Shown here: piece by piece, positions 39,301-49,000 of the stretch
How positions within the stretch are numbered: the first letter of the stretch is position 1
Layout of the letters: the number at the start of each line of letters is the position of its first letter
Assembly: GCF_905475395.1 (NCBI RefSeq)
Contig: NC_058339.1
Coordinates: 24,002,001 to 24,066,000, forward strand
Direction of reading: 5' to 3'
Length of the DNA: 64,000 nt
Origin: Chrysoperla carnea
Lineage: Eukaryota; Arthropoda; Insecta; Neuroptera; Chrysopidae
Translations under genes and position numbers: made by a program
Notes under the pieces: model-generated
What the model was told of the DNA's origin: nothing
The model's database searches: none
Seen by the model: only the letters and a program-made list of their open reading frames with translations

Positions 39301-42300
39301 AAACTAAACACAAAAATTTACTAATTAATAATGTCAAAACACTATTTAAACGTGAACATAATCCATATGCAGATATAACATAAAAGCAGTGAGTAATTTT
39401 TTTTCGGAGTCGTGTAGTGTATGATATATCTTAGAATGCAAGTCGCACATGAAGCACAATGCACACATGCATCATACAACAAACACACTACACAAACGAC
39501 GGACGAAAAACGACCCGCTACAACGACGGTAACATTACAAATATACCAACAGACATGTATATCGATTCGTCACTCATCACCATCAACAGAGATGTTTTCC
39601 TTGTGGTAGAACGAACGTTACGACGGTCATGGCGGGGGAACTGCACACACACAATATATACATTCTGACTCTGATGTGAGATCTGATGATTTACTACGCA
39701 TGTGCTAATGATTTTATTTTTATACGATATGTATTATATTATTATATCTAGATACGATATTACTTAGGTATATATAAGCTATATGAGTGTGAATATGGTC
39801 CTTACTTCTAAGTAAAGTAGCATTGGGGGATTTAAAATTAAGAAATCTACAAGAAATAAGGACAAAAAAAAAAACGACAACATGCAATCATAAAATTTTA
39901 TCTTTTTATAAATTTAACACAGTTGTGTTTTGTGTCTTGTTTGTGATATTTATTAAAAAGAATTAGTGGTCGGTATCGTCGTCATATGGCGTACTCTTCA
40001 ACTTCATTTTGAATTAGTCTTAAAACTTCCTTTTATAAGATAAGTTTATTGCATTGAGAAATGTTTTGAACAGATCCATTTGCTTTTGGTAAAAGTAATT
40101 GAGCGATTTGACAAAGTTCTGACATCTTCTTTTGAAAGTATACCTATACAAGAAACCCGTTTGCCCAAAATTTGAAACCGTACAGTCCATCCATAGGGCT
40201 GAGCATTATATTTCAGGTTTATATTACCTAAAATATAATAATAAATGAACTATAAATTTCAGGTTTTATATAATTTTAAAAAATTAGCATCTGAAAGAAG
40301 TCATTCATTTTACTCAACATTTTTTATAGCCGCAACTTACATTGATCATGCCCTAAAATCCAAATATTGCTTTAAAAACAGGCTACAATTCAATTCAAGG
40401 GAAAGATTAGATTACATCTTCGTCAAAATCACGCTGGTTTCTGTTATGGAAATAAATATAAAACAAATATGATAAAGAGTAGTTAGGCACAGCTTCCTTG
40501 CGCTTCCACCAACATTGAGGAATTTTTTTATCGACTATCAAAGTGAAGTGAAATTATAATATTAAAAACTACAAAAGGAAAATATATTCAAATTTATCAG
40601 AAAAACAAACTAATGAAGAAAATGGCTTTTGCCTTATTGCATTAATGAGTCATTATTTGACAAATCTATAAGAATTTGTCTCAAAAGTGTATCCAAGTTA
40701 TCCAGAATAACTGAATAGTAAAGAAATATATTTCAACTGACGTTAACATCCTTCAGTTAACTTTTGGGCAACCATATTGAGTAGACATTGATTTTCCAAA
40801 AGAAATAGTTTATAAATTGGTATCTAACCCTTATTTAATGTATACTTTCAAAATATAAAGAAGGAAAATTTTTTTCTTAAATTTGAGCGATATTATGTCA
40901 ATGTGGTTGAGAACAATAGGCCTGCGTCCTAAAATTTGTTAACTGTATCAATCGACGTTCGTTATCGAGTCAAAACATTGTGTTATTTCAATTTTTGGAT
41001 AACTACAAAAACTACAAAAATATGAGGGATTTAAATGTACAAATAGAAAGAGAAGAAAATAGCACATGGTGACGTCATAACTTGCGACTGTCATAGAGAC
41101 TACATATCAAAAGTTATTTTGCAAGAAAAATATTTAATTGCTTATATCTTTCATGGTTATGAATCGATTTTAATTTTAATTTCAGATTTTGCTATCTATT
41201 CTCGCACATTTTGAAATTTTAACGAAAGATACATTGAAACTGACATAAAAAACTAGCCTATGATACGGATGGCGCCCAGATCAGAGTTCCGACCCATTTA
41301 TTTTCTAAATATCAGTCTATAATGTTCAATTTATCTTAATATTTTATGACTTTGCAAAATATAAATAATAAACATGATGAATTGCAGCATTCCTTTATGA
41401 ACGTTGTTATGAACAAAAATCATTGACATAAATTTGTGTTTTTATAAAATAATTTTGATAAAGAAATTTGATCGCATTCCTTACAAAAAACTACTGAATT
41501 GTATATTTATTATGATTTCTGTGTTTACGTAAATAAAGAATTTAGTTTAAAAAAATATCTTTATAAATCCATGTGTGGTTAGTGTAGAAATGAAGCATGG
41601 AACATAAATTCTTAAATATGTTCCTGTTTATTGTGTTGGGAATATATTAATAAATGCCACACATAAATAGTTTATGAAATGGAATTTCGACTATTTTCTT
41701 GTTCAAGCATGTAAAATTTTTGAATTGATGTATTTATAGATAGTATTATCTTTTTATATTGTTCAGGAGAGAACAATTGGGAAATGATATATTTAAGTTC
41801 TAAAACAGATTGTCAGAGTTATATAAATCATTTTTGAAATTTGTAGGTAGACATTATAATTTTATAAAATTTAAAATTTGTGAATTATGATTTATATAAT
41901 AAGTATGACCTTTTTGTTACTCCTTTTCACTTACAAATCGTAGAATTTTGCAAAAAAATTAGTCAATAAAAAAAACCCGTTTTTAAAATTGTATTTTTGT
42001 TTTATTTAATTTAAGTCGACTTATTTTAGACTTAGTCTTATCAATAAAACCGAAAAATGTAAGAATATTTGAATTTACAATAAAAAAAAATTAAACTCGC
42101 TCGGTTTTTCAACGCGATAAGAAAAATAGTAGTTTTTAAGAAAAAATACTGAAAAAACAAAGAAATGAAAGCATGCTTTACTAGAAAAAAATCGAAAAAT
42201 CGCGATTTTCAAAATGCAAAAATGGATATTTCGGAAAAGCCGTGCGTGATTGGTAATGAATTATATCAATTATACGGCAATTAAATTTTTTTTAAGAGTT

Positions 42301-43841
42301 GCCTTACATATTCTGCATAGTTATTAATCTCGTCGATGAATGATAAAATCTTGAAAACTCAAAGAAAAACGAAAATTTAAGTGTAAAATTGCATTCAATT
42401 CATTCGTCCAAAAAAAAAATCGAGTATTTGTTTCTCAATTTGATAAAAATAGAAAACGATAAATAGTTCCGTTTGTTGTCTGTTCTGTAACTTTGTAGGC
42501 ATAATTTTGCACACGATTGCTTCTTTAACTATTCTTACAAAAATTATTTCAGAAAGAAATAATTAAAAATTTTGTTTTAGACATTACTTGTCGCCTTTTT
42601 ACCTTCTTAAACCTTTATATCAATAAGGATCACTATCAATTAAGTTCAATTTATTGGCGCTTCCACCAATTTCTCTATTTTATAGACTGCCATGCTTAGT
42701 ATAATTATAACAACTAGGTAAGATCTAAAACTTCTGATACGATCGTACATCTTAATTACGAGATAGTCCACTTTGAAATTTTCACTCAAAACTCATCAAG
42801 TTTTGGAATTTAAAAGCTTCTTATCGCCATGATTAGATTCACTAAGAAGTTGATAGTTTAAAGTAAAATACAGTGTTCACGAATGAACATCTGACTTAAT
42901 TTTATACTCAATCTGATTATTTATCAGCCATTATTAGTAATCAGGCCAAGAATAAAGATTAGCCAATTAGTGAATACCACCTCCTATTTTCTTATTTAAA
43001 TGAAAAAATTTACATATTCATATTTTATAAATTTTAAATTAGCCACAAAAAAACTTAACGATTAAAAAAAGGTGAATTTTAATTAAAAAATAAATTTAGT
43101 GTTAAAATCCTGTAACCTTGGCAAGTCAAAAAAAAGTTCAGGTGATATGAATAATACTATTATGAATTTAAACTGTCTTGTTGATTGACGTTTGTGACAG
43201 GATATACAAAATATATGAAGTATAAAGAAACGAACATAACTTTTGAAATATAAGTTTAATAATTTTTAAATTAATACAATTATTTAGCCCAATTTCTTCG
43301 AAATGGTATTTCATTTATAATTCTTACACTAACATAATAGAAATATTTATATATTGTCGATATAGAGTTGATAAAACAATATTAATCATTTTTTAAAAGA
43401 CGGCCATTGTTTTAACATTATTTTGCTTTGTCTAATATCCCACGAGTTGTCAGTACAAAGTTTTTTTACCTACTTAAAATATCTATATTATAAATTGTAC
43501 ACTTTTGATCAAAAAATTAAATCGAAATTAGCTTAGCCTAAAAATATCTCTCCTCTCGAAAATTCACTTTTTCTTCATAAGTATACAGATCAGGTAGGCC
43601 CGAAGATCTGAATCAGATCCGAAAATCATCTATATAAATGCCGATCTTTAGATCCGAAGATCTTCTATACTAATGGCTTAAGAACTTCTTTGTTATAAGT
43701 TTGAAACGAATTTTTGAAAATAATCTTCCCGTTACCTCCACCATTAAATAGATTCCTATTCCGTTGAAGTGGCTTCGAAGATCTATACACACAGTCGAAT
43801 CGTTTATCACACGGAAAACAATACGGGAAGGGAGTATTTTC
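17725..43841 (-). CDS. Single-pass transmembrane protein, 3' part of gene (4 exons found, 5' partial)
   Basis: Exons in transcript order: 43841-43736, 35635-35341, 19961-19836, 18359-17725. Each has AG/GT borders and all phases agree (2/0/1/1), giving the last ~386 residues. In order: a beta-strand-like stretch with one Cys (VCIDLRSHFNG), an acidic, Trp- and Pro-rich extracellular stretch (WWPSNFDED, VPPPPRP, CDLCSW), one hydrophobic helix of ~25 residues followed by HWRRFK, then a ~220-residue tail. The positive residues after the helix predict the tail is cytoplasmic. The tail holds YAEL, YSDL and YEIV motifs and ends SDYV, a possible class III PDZ ligand. I do not recognise the family; a receptor or adhesion protein is an inference. 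The first stretch might be the end of a CUB-like domain, but this is weak. No signal peptide exon was found. Confidence 0.75.
18531..19390. mobile_element. hAT element, 860 bp, with perfect 8-bp target duplication
   Basis: Both ends read inward CAGGGCTTCTTAAACT. The 8-bp flank ATTTAGAC occurs at 18523-18530 and again at 19391-19398, an exact target duplication. Near both ends the phrase GACCCCA is repeated, part of a GGGGTCGCGACC palindrome at the right. It lies in the 18360-19835 intron of the membrane-protein gene. A 77-codon frame inside (18921-19154, +) has no domain I can name. Probably non-autonomous. Confidence 0.88.
19836..19961 (-). CDS. Membrane-protein gene, transmembrane exon
   Basis: 126 bases, acceptor TCTCTTTTCAG|AA and donor AGAG|gtaagt. 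It encodes APGELGW followed by a long hydrophobic helix (LLTLIIVSLISAVIGAVIMV and on) and the stop-transfer HWRRFK. It is too short for a simple open-frame search, but both splice phases fit the neighbours (G|AA = Glu; G|GT = Gly). Confidence 0.82.
21315..21610. repeat. Dispersed repeat family B, fold-back copy
   Basis: CTACGTAGCTTCTAAACGGATGAAGCGATTTTTGTTTT begins the unit and an inverted counterpart (AAACATAGCTAAGAACA, then ATCTTTTAGGAGATACGATG) ends it. The same blocks recur at 52.7-53.1, 59.0-59.2 and 60.3-60.4 kb. The element class is not identified. Confidence 0.6.
22493..23126. repeat. Dispersed repeat with internal direct and inverted copies
   Basis: A block with TTAACCTGATTTTTATACTTTTTGG and GAGTTTCATC occurs at about 22575 and again at about 22807, 232 bases apart; an inverted copy lies between (22686-22720). 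The right end matches the repeat in USP47 intron 4, and the left edge shares about 22 bases with 5883. No coding frame. Confidence 0.6.
23760..24290. repeat. Dispersed repeat family A, copy 2
   Basis: Starts near a TA-rich tract, then AAGTTTGTAACGCTTAAAAATATT, a (GTCT) run, AACACGATAA, ATATCAAGTTGAAA, GCGTGCTCAGGA, the block shared with 9.4 kb, and ends TTAACTCAGTCAATTGTTT. The (GTCT)4 run at about 23840 is a small microsatellite. Confidence 0.7.
24659..25294. mobile_element. MITE with long inverted ends and 162-bp internal tandem repeat
   Basis: Left end GGAGCCAGGCCAAAAAAA and right end TTTTTTTGGCCTGGCTCC are inverted; similarity continues inward for about 120 bases, including TGATCATTTGAGG and CGAACGATAGAACAGGGG. 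The centre holds a tandem unit starting AATGAATTTA at 24815, 24977 and 25139, exactly 162 bases apart. Flanks TAATGGAA and TAATCCAT match in 5 of 8, so a target duplication is possible but not clear. Confidence 0.8.
26044..26283. mobile_element. Fold-back MITE (near-complete palindrome)
   Basis: Left arm ATGAACGGTTTTTTAAGGCAAGCC pairs with right arm GGCTTGCCTGCAAAAAACCATTCAT, and inner blocks CAATTTCGATTG / CAATCGAAATTG and AGATCG / CGATCT also pair. The whole 240-bp unit can form one imperfect hairpin. No frame inside. Confidence 0.7.
27391..28010. repeat. Tandem pair of a ~315-bp repeat unit
   Basis: TAAAATTTGGATGTGATAG starts at 27391 and 27706; the second anchor CAAATTTGATCCGAT lies at about 27480 and 27796. 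Each unit carries GATGACGTCA, an 8-bp palindrome that equals a CRE site. Inverted copies of the same unit lie at 51.64-52.09 kb. Satellite-like or transposon-derived. Confidence 0.75.
30555..30840 (-). pseudogene. hAT transposase C-terminal (dimerisation) domain, broken
   Basis: On the minus strand one frame reads FEISLYWPITTAIAERPFAS then LRRLKTYLRSKMREDRLAGL, the signature of the hAT transposase C-terminal dimerisation domain (the T.E/AERxFSxLRRIKxxLRSTM pattern). After GL the frame shifts by one base and continues as ALMAIERQKTAELM. There is no intact upstream transposase frame and no terminal repeats were identified nearby. A dead fragment lying in the 15-kb intron. Confidence 0.75.
31478..32035. 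repeat. Dispersed repeat family A, longest copy
   Basis: Same block order as 23.76-24.29 kb but nearly complete: CCAAGTTTGTAACGCCTAAA, GTCCGGCTGTCTGCC, AACACGATAACTCAAAAACG, CAGGACATAAGAAGTGAG, GTTTACCCATAAGAGCGC, ATGACGTAAAAAAACAAA and TTAACTCAGTCAATTGTTT at the end. A GTATGTATGTTT run lies near 31900. Confidence 0.7.
34504..34690. mobile_element. Short MITE with perfect 29-bp inverted repeats
   Basis: Arms 34506-34534 and 34661-34689 are exact inverted copies (begin AGCAAAAGTAAAGAATGTCT). Outside them TCTAG is present on both sides (34499-34503 and 34691-34695), a likely 5-bp target duplication. Perfect arms suggest a recent insertion. The interior is not obviously repeated elsewhere in the window. 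Confidence 0.72.
35341..35635 (-). CDS. Membrane-protein gene, extracellular juxtamembrane exon
   Basis: Acceptor ATTGTTTCAG|GTA (phase 0) and donor GATG|gtatgt (phase 1). It encodes 98 residues, strongly acidic with WWPSNFDED, a Gly/Trp stretch, VPPPPRP and a CDLC pair. It is clearly GC-richer than its surroundings and is the only open frame here with coding character. The final G joins AA of the exon at 19961 to make Glu. The internal Met (SMIPP) could be a start if no upstream exon exists. Confidence 0.8.
37189..37223. other. Perfect 15-bp stem, 5-base loop
   Basis: AAATACTTCATTAAA, loop TTCTG, then its exact inverted complement. Too short for a microRNA precursor and not followed by a T run. 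May be the core of an old fold-back element or chance in AT-rich DNA. Confidence 0.5.
38914..40512. repeat. 1.6-kb interval bounded by perfect 16-bp inverted repeats
   Basis: TTGGTGGAAGCGCAAG at 38914-38929 and its exact inverted copy CTTGCGCTTCCACCAA at 40497-40512. The ends contain the motif that is scattered through 26-60 kb. No clear target duplication and no transposase. Could be a non-autonomous element or two independent motif copies. Confidence 0.45.
39400..39665. promoter_or_regulatory. CpG-rich spot, candidate promoter or first exon
   Basis: Base composition changes sharply: many CG dinucleotides between about 39495 and 39640 (for example ACGACGGACGAAAAACGACC and GTTACGACGGTCATGGCGGG), against a background almost without them. 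Read on the minus strand, TATATATTG at ~39655 lies about 20 bases before GCAGTTCC. It could be a 5' exon or promoter of the membrane-protein gene, or the core of an inserted element. No long reading frame; the frames at 39421-39668 look like untranslated sequence. Confidence 0.3.
43736..43841 (-). CDS. Membrane-protein gene, candidate exon (most upstream found)
   Basis: 106 bases between acceptor TTTTTTTTCTTTGCAG|G and donor GAG|gtaacg. Read with one base completing a codon from a missing upstream exon, it ends in phase 0, exactly what the exon at 35635 needs, and gives YLMVE joined to VSMIPP. Codons are richer in G+C than the flanks. A second open frame (CFPCDKRFDCVY) crosses the same bases but ends out of phase with the next known exon. 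Supported by splice sites and phase only. Confidence 0.55.
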
Positions 43842-44220
43842 CTGCAAAGAAAAAAAATGCTTTTCAATCGACGTAAACAGCTTTGATATTTAATCATCAG
43901 TTTCAAAAACTTTTTTTTTATAGAAAATTTTTATATTATTCTCGATCTCCGTTTCGTAAGTGAGGCTTTTGTTTACCTAACCAGGAAAATATTGAATGTC
44001 AAGCTTAAATTTTAAGCTTAAAATTGATAGATTATAGACGACATCAAAAATTTTACGAACCCAGTGAAAAAGTAATACAACACAAACGAAAATTTTCTTA
44101 GAAGTTAACGTTGTGCAGCTAAGTAAAATTAAGCCATTTAATGTCATTATATCAGTCATTATGTCAGTCTTAAACAGGTTAAACTCTTAAAAACGGCAGT
44201 GGTTTATGGAATGACTAGGC

Positions 44221-44726
44221 CAGTTTTTCCCAAAGTTGCCTATATGGAGCTCTTTCAGACTATTCCAAGATAAAAAGAGTATATGGCGGCCAAAATAAGA
44301 ATAGAGAGTCTATAAGAAAAGAAAAGGGTCTACTAGTGGCGGATCCACGGAGAGGGATTATAAGTTCAAACACTTATTGTTCGGATTATTCATATTTCGT
44401 TTTATATAATTTAACTTCAAAATAAGTGGTTAAAAATCTCAAAAATCTTAAAAAAGAAGAAGATGATATAATATAACCAACACCAACTCCTTTCCTCCCC
44501 CCTGGGAAAATTCCTGGCCGGTCTACGCTAACGAAAATAAAAATAAGGTGAAAATTTTTCGGTGGCGGTGTTCATGGAAGGTGCAGGTAGTGGTGTATGA
44601 ACGAAGGTTAAATGGTAAAAAATATTGATTAATGGCTTGTGAAATAAAAAAAAATAGAAAACTTTGGTCGACTGATAGATGGGTCGTGAAAAATTTACAC
44701 GAGGTAAAAAAGTTTGGAAACCACTG
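44221..44726. mobile_element. hAT-type element with another element inside
   Basis: Left end CAGTTTTTCCCAAAG and right end, read inward, CAGTGGTTTCCAAAC: the common hAT end pattern. Flanks GACTAGGC and GGCTAGAT agree in 5 of 8 positions, so the duplication has decayed or the edge is off slightly. Inside, about 44336-44525, a second unit starts AGTGGCGGATCCACGG and ends near CCTGGCCGGTCTACGCT, again resembling hAT ends. No transposase frame. Confidence 0.6.
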
Positions 44727-45756
44727 GGCTAGATCATTAAATGAGAATTTTTTGTTAGATAGTTCATTCATGAATTTTAACAGTATTGTTATAAGTTACT
44801 ATAGTTTGTTGGTAGCTATCATTAATTATGCTATTTTATAATTTCTGGAACCCATTCCAAGCATATTGTAGTAGTTTTATTTAAAGAAACCGGTTGTTGT
44901 ATGGTAAAATTATTTTTCCAATAATATGTGTATATTACGACGAGCACCGATAATTTAAAAATGCATCAATTTATTTTCATTCGTACTGTACTTTTTGTAT
45001 GTATGAAACAAAAATTTTTATATGATATGTGAAATTAAGTAATTATATAGACGACGGACTCATCGTAACAATCAAGTAGAGATAGAAGAACGAACCCCTA
45101 CCACAAGATCATATGATGTCTTCATTATTATTAGACCTTGTTATTTTAGTGTTAGATTATTATGGTTCGGTGTCAAAAGTTTTGCCTTTAATCACCCAGG
45201 CAGATGTGTAGTGTACCTATTTGATTTTTTTTTCACTTGGAGAGTTTTGTTTATTACACACACGAACACAGTTATAAACAAAAGTTTGACTTCTGTTTAT
45301 TTTTTTGTACTTAAAAATACCATACTGTGTTTCAAACAAAGAATATTATGAAGGTAAAATATATTTTTGTGGGTTGTTTTAATTAGGTTTTCTTCTTGGT
45401 ACTAATCTTTTAAAACAATATTATTCTTTTAATTATTTAGCGAAGAGTATAGATATTGATTTATGGTTAAATATGTAGGGTAAAACAATTAAGAAAAATT
45501 AGGCCGTATATTGGAATCGATATGGTAAACAAATTCAGAGAAAGGTTTGATGAATTTTAATGAGATTTTGTTATGAAGTGAGGTTATTAAAATTATTTTA
45601 TGATATTATTAAAACTAGTCTTTTATAACTATGGTGAAGACCTTTAGAAGTGAAAAATTGGAAACTAAATATCGATGAAAATGAATCTAATTTTGTTACA
45701 CGGAGGTTTTTGGGATCGCTGAACTTGAATATCACTACGAAAATGTCGCCCGAGGT

Positions 45757-46052
45757 ACCTGGTGCTTAGTCTCTTGGAGTTTTACGAGAATATGTAACAT
45801 ATTTCGTAAAAACTCGTTTCTCGGGGGTTTTCGGGGAAGCTGAATATTGCTACGAAAATGATACTCATGGTAGTTTTACGACAATATGTAACAAATATCG
45901 TCCTTGAGCACTCTCTTTTCGCCTACTCTGGACACCAGGTAACTTGAGGGCCATTTTCGTAGTAATATTCTTCTTCATCGGCCTCGAAAATCTCCTAGTA
46001 ACGAGTTTCGACGAAATATGTTAATTATTCTCGTAAAACTTCAAAAGACGAG
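45757..46052. repeat. Large imperfect palindrome
   Basis: The left arm (about 45769-45861; GTTTTACGAGAATATGTAAC, ATATTTCGT, AACTCGTTTCTCGG, TACGAAAATG) pairs with the right arm (about 45950-46050; CATTTTCGTAGTAATATTC, ACGAGTTTCGACGAAATAT, ATTCTCGTAAAACTTC). The loop contains a further partial copy (TTTTACGACAATATGTAACA) and an inverted ACCTGGTG / CACCAGGT pair. More GC-rich than the surroundings. Confidence 0.65.
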
Positions 46053-46079
46053 GTGAATACTACCCGCCTTGGGCTCCAT

Positions 46080-49000
46080 GTTACTGCTCACGAAATCCAC
46101 ATTTTATTGCTTTACTACTTCGACTAATAAGGTATATTTATTAATTTATAAGCTTTCGAAAAACCTTGGAAACTTTAGATTGCTGCGGGCTTGTGTTTCG
46201 AAATACAATCATATTGTTGTACTAATCAGTCAAAATTACTAAAGTTCGGAGTTAAATAAAATATTGTAAAGACTGCCGCTCCGGTATTGAAAGTATCAAT
46301 ACTAGCATTAGACAAAGTAATGTAGGAGAATTTCAAAACAACGGCAATTTTTTTTTCTTGTCAATCGAATTATTATTTTTTAGATAATGATTATAATTCC
46401 GGGCACACAAGTACTATTTAATTGTATATGAATTGAATTAGTTATGAATTAAAAGAACTATATCTAACTGCCCGAACATCCGGATTACTGAATCTATAAA
46501 TTAATAAATAATTGCAATACCAAATTGATCTAAACAACATTTATAATTATTAAGTAAAGCGTAAAATTTGGAATGATAGTAAATTACTTATTTTAGGAAG
46601 AACGAACCAATTTTTTCCAAAAGTGCTGCAATTATTCAATCTGTATTTATTTGAACGTAAAACCTCTTCTTTGAAATTGTTCAAAGCAATTAACAGTAAA
46701 AAGAGCAGGATTAAACCTAAGTGTTTTCTCTTAGATAAGATTCACTTACGTTTATTAAAAGTGGGTAAGTATAAGTTTGAATTTGCGGCATGTTTCTGTA
46801 GCTTTACTCATGAGTACAGTTTATATCATCACAGAATGATATTTTCAATCCAATAACTCGTACAAGCAGGATAATTAAATTTACAATGAAAGTAGAATTC
46901 TAAATCTTTTTAAAATTGTTCAATTAATAAATAAATTCAATATTTGATTTGAATTGAACATTGGGTAAAATTACAACTCAATATAATATCTACTTGATTT
47001 TTAGGCTTTAGCCTTCTTGAAAGAATCTCAAAAGTTAATCGTTTTGTTTCTTAGTTGCTCCGATGATGTTGAAGCGCTAGGAAGGCGACAAAAATGAACT
47101 ATATTTGGGGGTTTTTGAAATATTATAATTTGTTTCCAGTGGCTATGTTGGTTTAATTTAAAATATTGTTGATTGTAAAAAATTACTTCCATGCGCTTCC
47201 ACCATAAAAGTGATATTAAATAACTGATGAAAGAAGTTTGGTTTACTTTTAAGAAAGTTGAGGATTATTATGAAAATTAATATAAATTGTGCTCTTAATA
47301 TTTATCACTTTAATTAATTGAAACAAGTCAATTATAAAATTATTAAAAATTAATTTTGTTTATGTTTATTTTTTTTTTATTTTTGTTAAGTAGTGTAGTG
47401 AAAAAATGTTCAGGTAAATTGTAGCTACAAAATAGAGGCATTAAATAACAACAACAAAAACATAGTCAGGTAAAACGAAATATTCTACATCTACATAATA
47501 TAAATAAAATACTTGATAATATTGAAGAACCTTTACAATTATCATACACACCAATGCCCATCAAGTAAAATACCGCTTGTATATAGAATAAACCATCAAA
47601 TCGGACTGTGTCTAGTCAATTCATGAATTTTCAGTAAAAATATTGAAGTAACTCAACTTCAATGCATAAAAATTTGACAATTTTTACTTAACCATAATAT
47701 CCCGAAGTTTTCATAGTAAAGTAGGCAACATGGAATGGTAAAATACTATATACTTTTGAATACTCAAAATAAAGAGTTTATACAAGGCGAAATTATTTTG
47801 CTGCCATAAGTGTTACATAACAGAAGACTAATAATTATTAGGTTTACGGAAAAATTATATCAACAAAAGTTATTTGTTTTTTAATAATGAATTAATTTCT
47901 AACAGTAAGTTGTCTTCATCTCTTACCAGAAAGAACTCTACAAACCTGGGTCTTTTTTTGGCCTTATGCGTTATGTACCTACAACCGCATAAAATTTCGA
48001 ATTCCGCCAGAGAAGCGTTCTTTATTTTGAGTATGCAAAAGAGTATAATGTATTCTGTAATTCCGTTTTTTTGTTAAAATCAATGTGATTTAATTAAGCA
48101 ACGAGTTTTTAACATAACCGCACGAAAGGTTATAAAAAGACTATAATGTTTAGCGAAAATATAAACCAAGGTGACCTAGGAATTTTCAAGAAAACTCGAT
48201 AAAATCTTGATTAAGTAAAGAACCAATGAATACTACATGCAATCGTGATGTAGATACTCATATTCTGGACTTGTGTCTATCAACTAAATTCGAAAAAAAT
48301 TCATTATGAATCAGAAACAACAATGTTTTATATATAACAATTATTTAAAGAAATTATTTTCTACCTGTTAGTTCAGTTAGTTACAAAAGCGTGTTTTTTT
48401 TAGTTATTTTAAACTATTATTCATTTTGTGTTTTTTAGTTTATAAACCTATTATTTATTTATCAAAAATTCAGTAAAAATTCAGTGGTGGGAGCGCAAAT
48501 AAAACGTATATATCGGTCCTCTATAATTATGCCAAATTTCGAGTTAATTTTACATTTTGAAGGGGGTCAAAATCATGTTCAAAGTTTCCGTTACATACTA
48601 ACATACCAACATAATAACATACATAAGTATGAAGCTTATAAAAGCGTGTTAAAAATCAAGAAAATTGATTTTCCGATTTCTATAAAACTCTCTAAGTGAT
48701 TTCAATAAAACTCTCAAAGTGATTTTAACTTAAGAAATTCAAAAATTCTCGTCCTTTGATAATTGGATGTATACTTTACGAGAAAGTCCTATACGGATTG
48801 TGCTTAGAATCCGTGATTTTTGCGTATATAGCACCCAAAACGGTTTATTGATATTTTATATACTTATATACTTTTTATATACCAAGTGATAAAAAAATTT
48901 GTTTATCATCCCCATTATGAAAACAGGAATATGTGAAGATACACATGGCAGCTTTATTTAGGCTAAAATGTATATTTTGGGGAATGTTTGAATAAAATCA

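Larger units (their letters stand above)
35636..43735 (-). other. 8.1-kb intron of the membrane-protein gene
   Basis: AT-rich, with the hairpin at 37.2 kb and the CpG-rich spot at 39.4-39.7 kb listed separately. Otherwise 35640-37180, 37230-38900, 40520-42650 and 42670-43735 hold nothing I can name. Valid only if the candidate exon at 43736-43841 is real. Confidence 0.5.

Noticed and set aside
39421..39668. Two overlapping + strand frames in the CpG-rich spot
   Set aside because: Thr/Gln/His-rich from simple sequence, no domain; treated as promoter or untranslated sequence instead.
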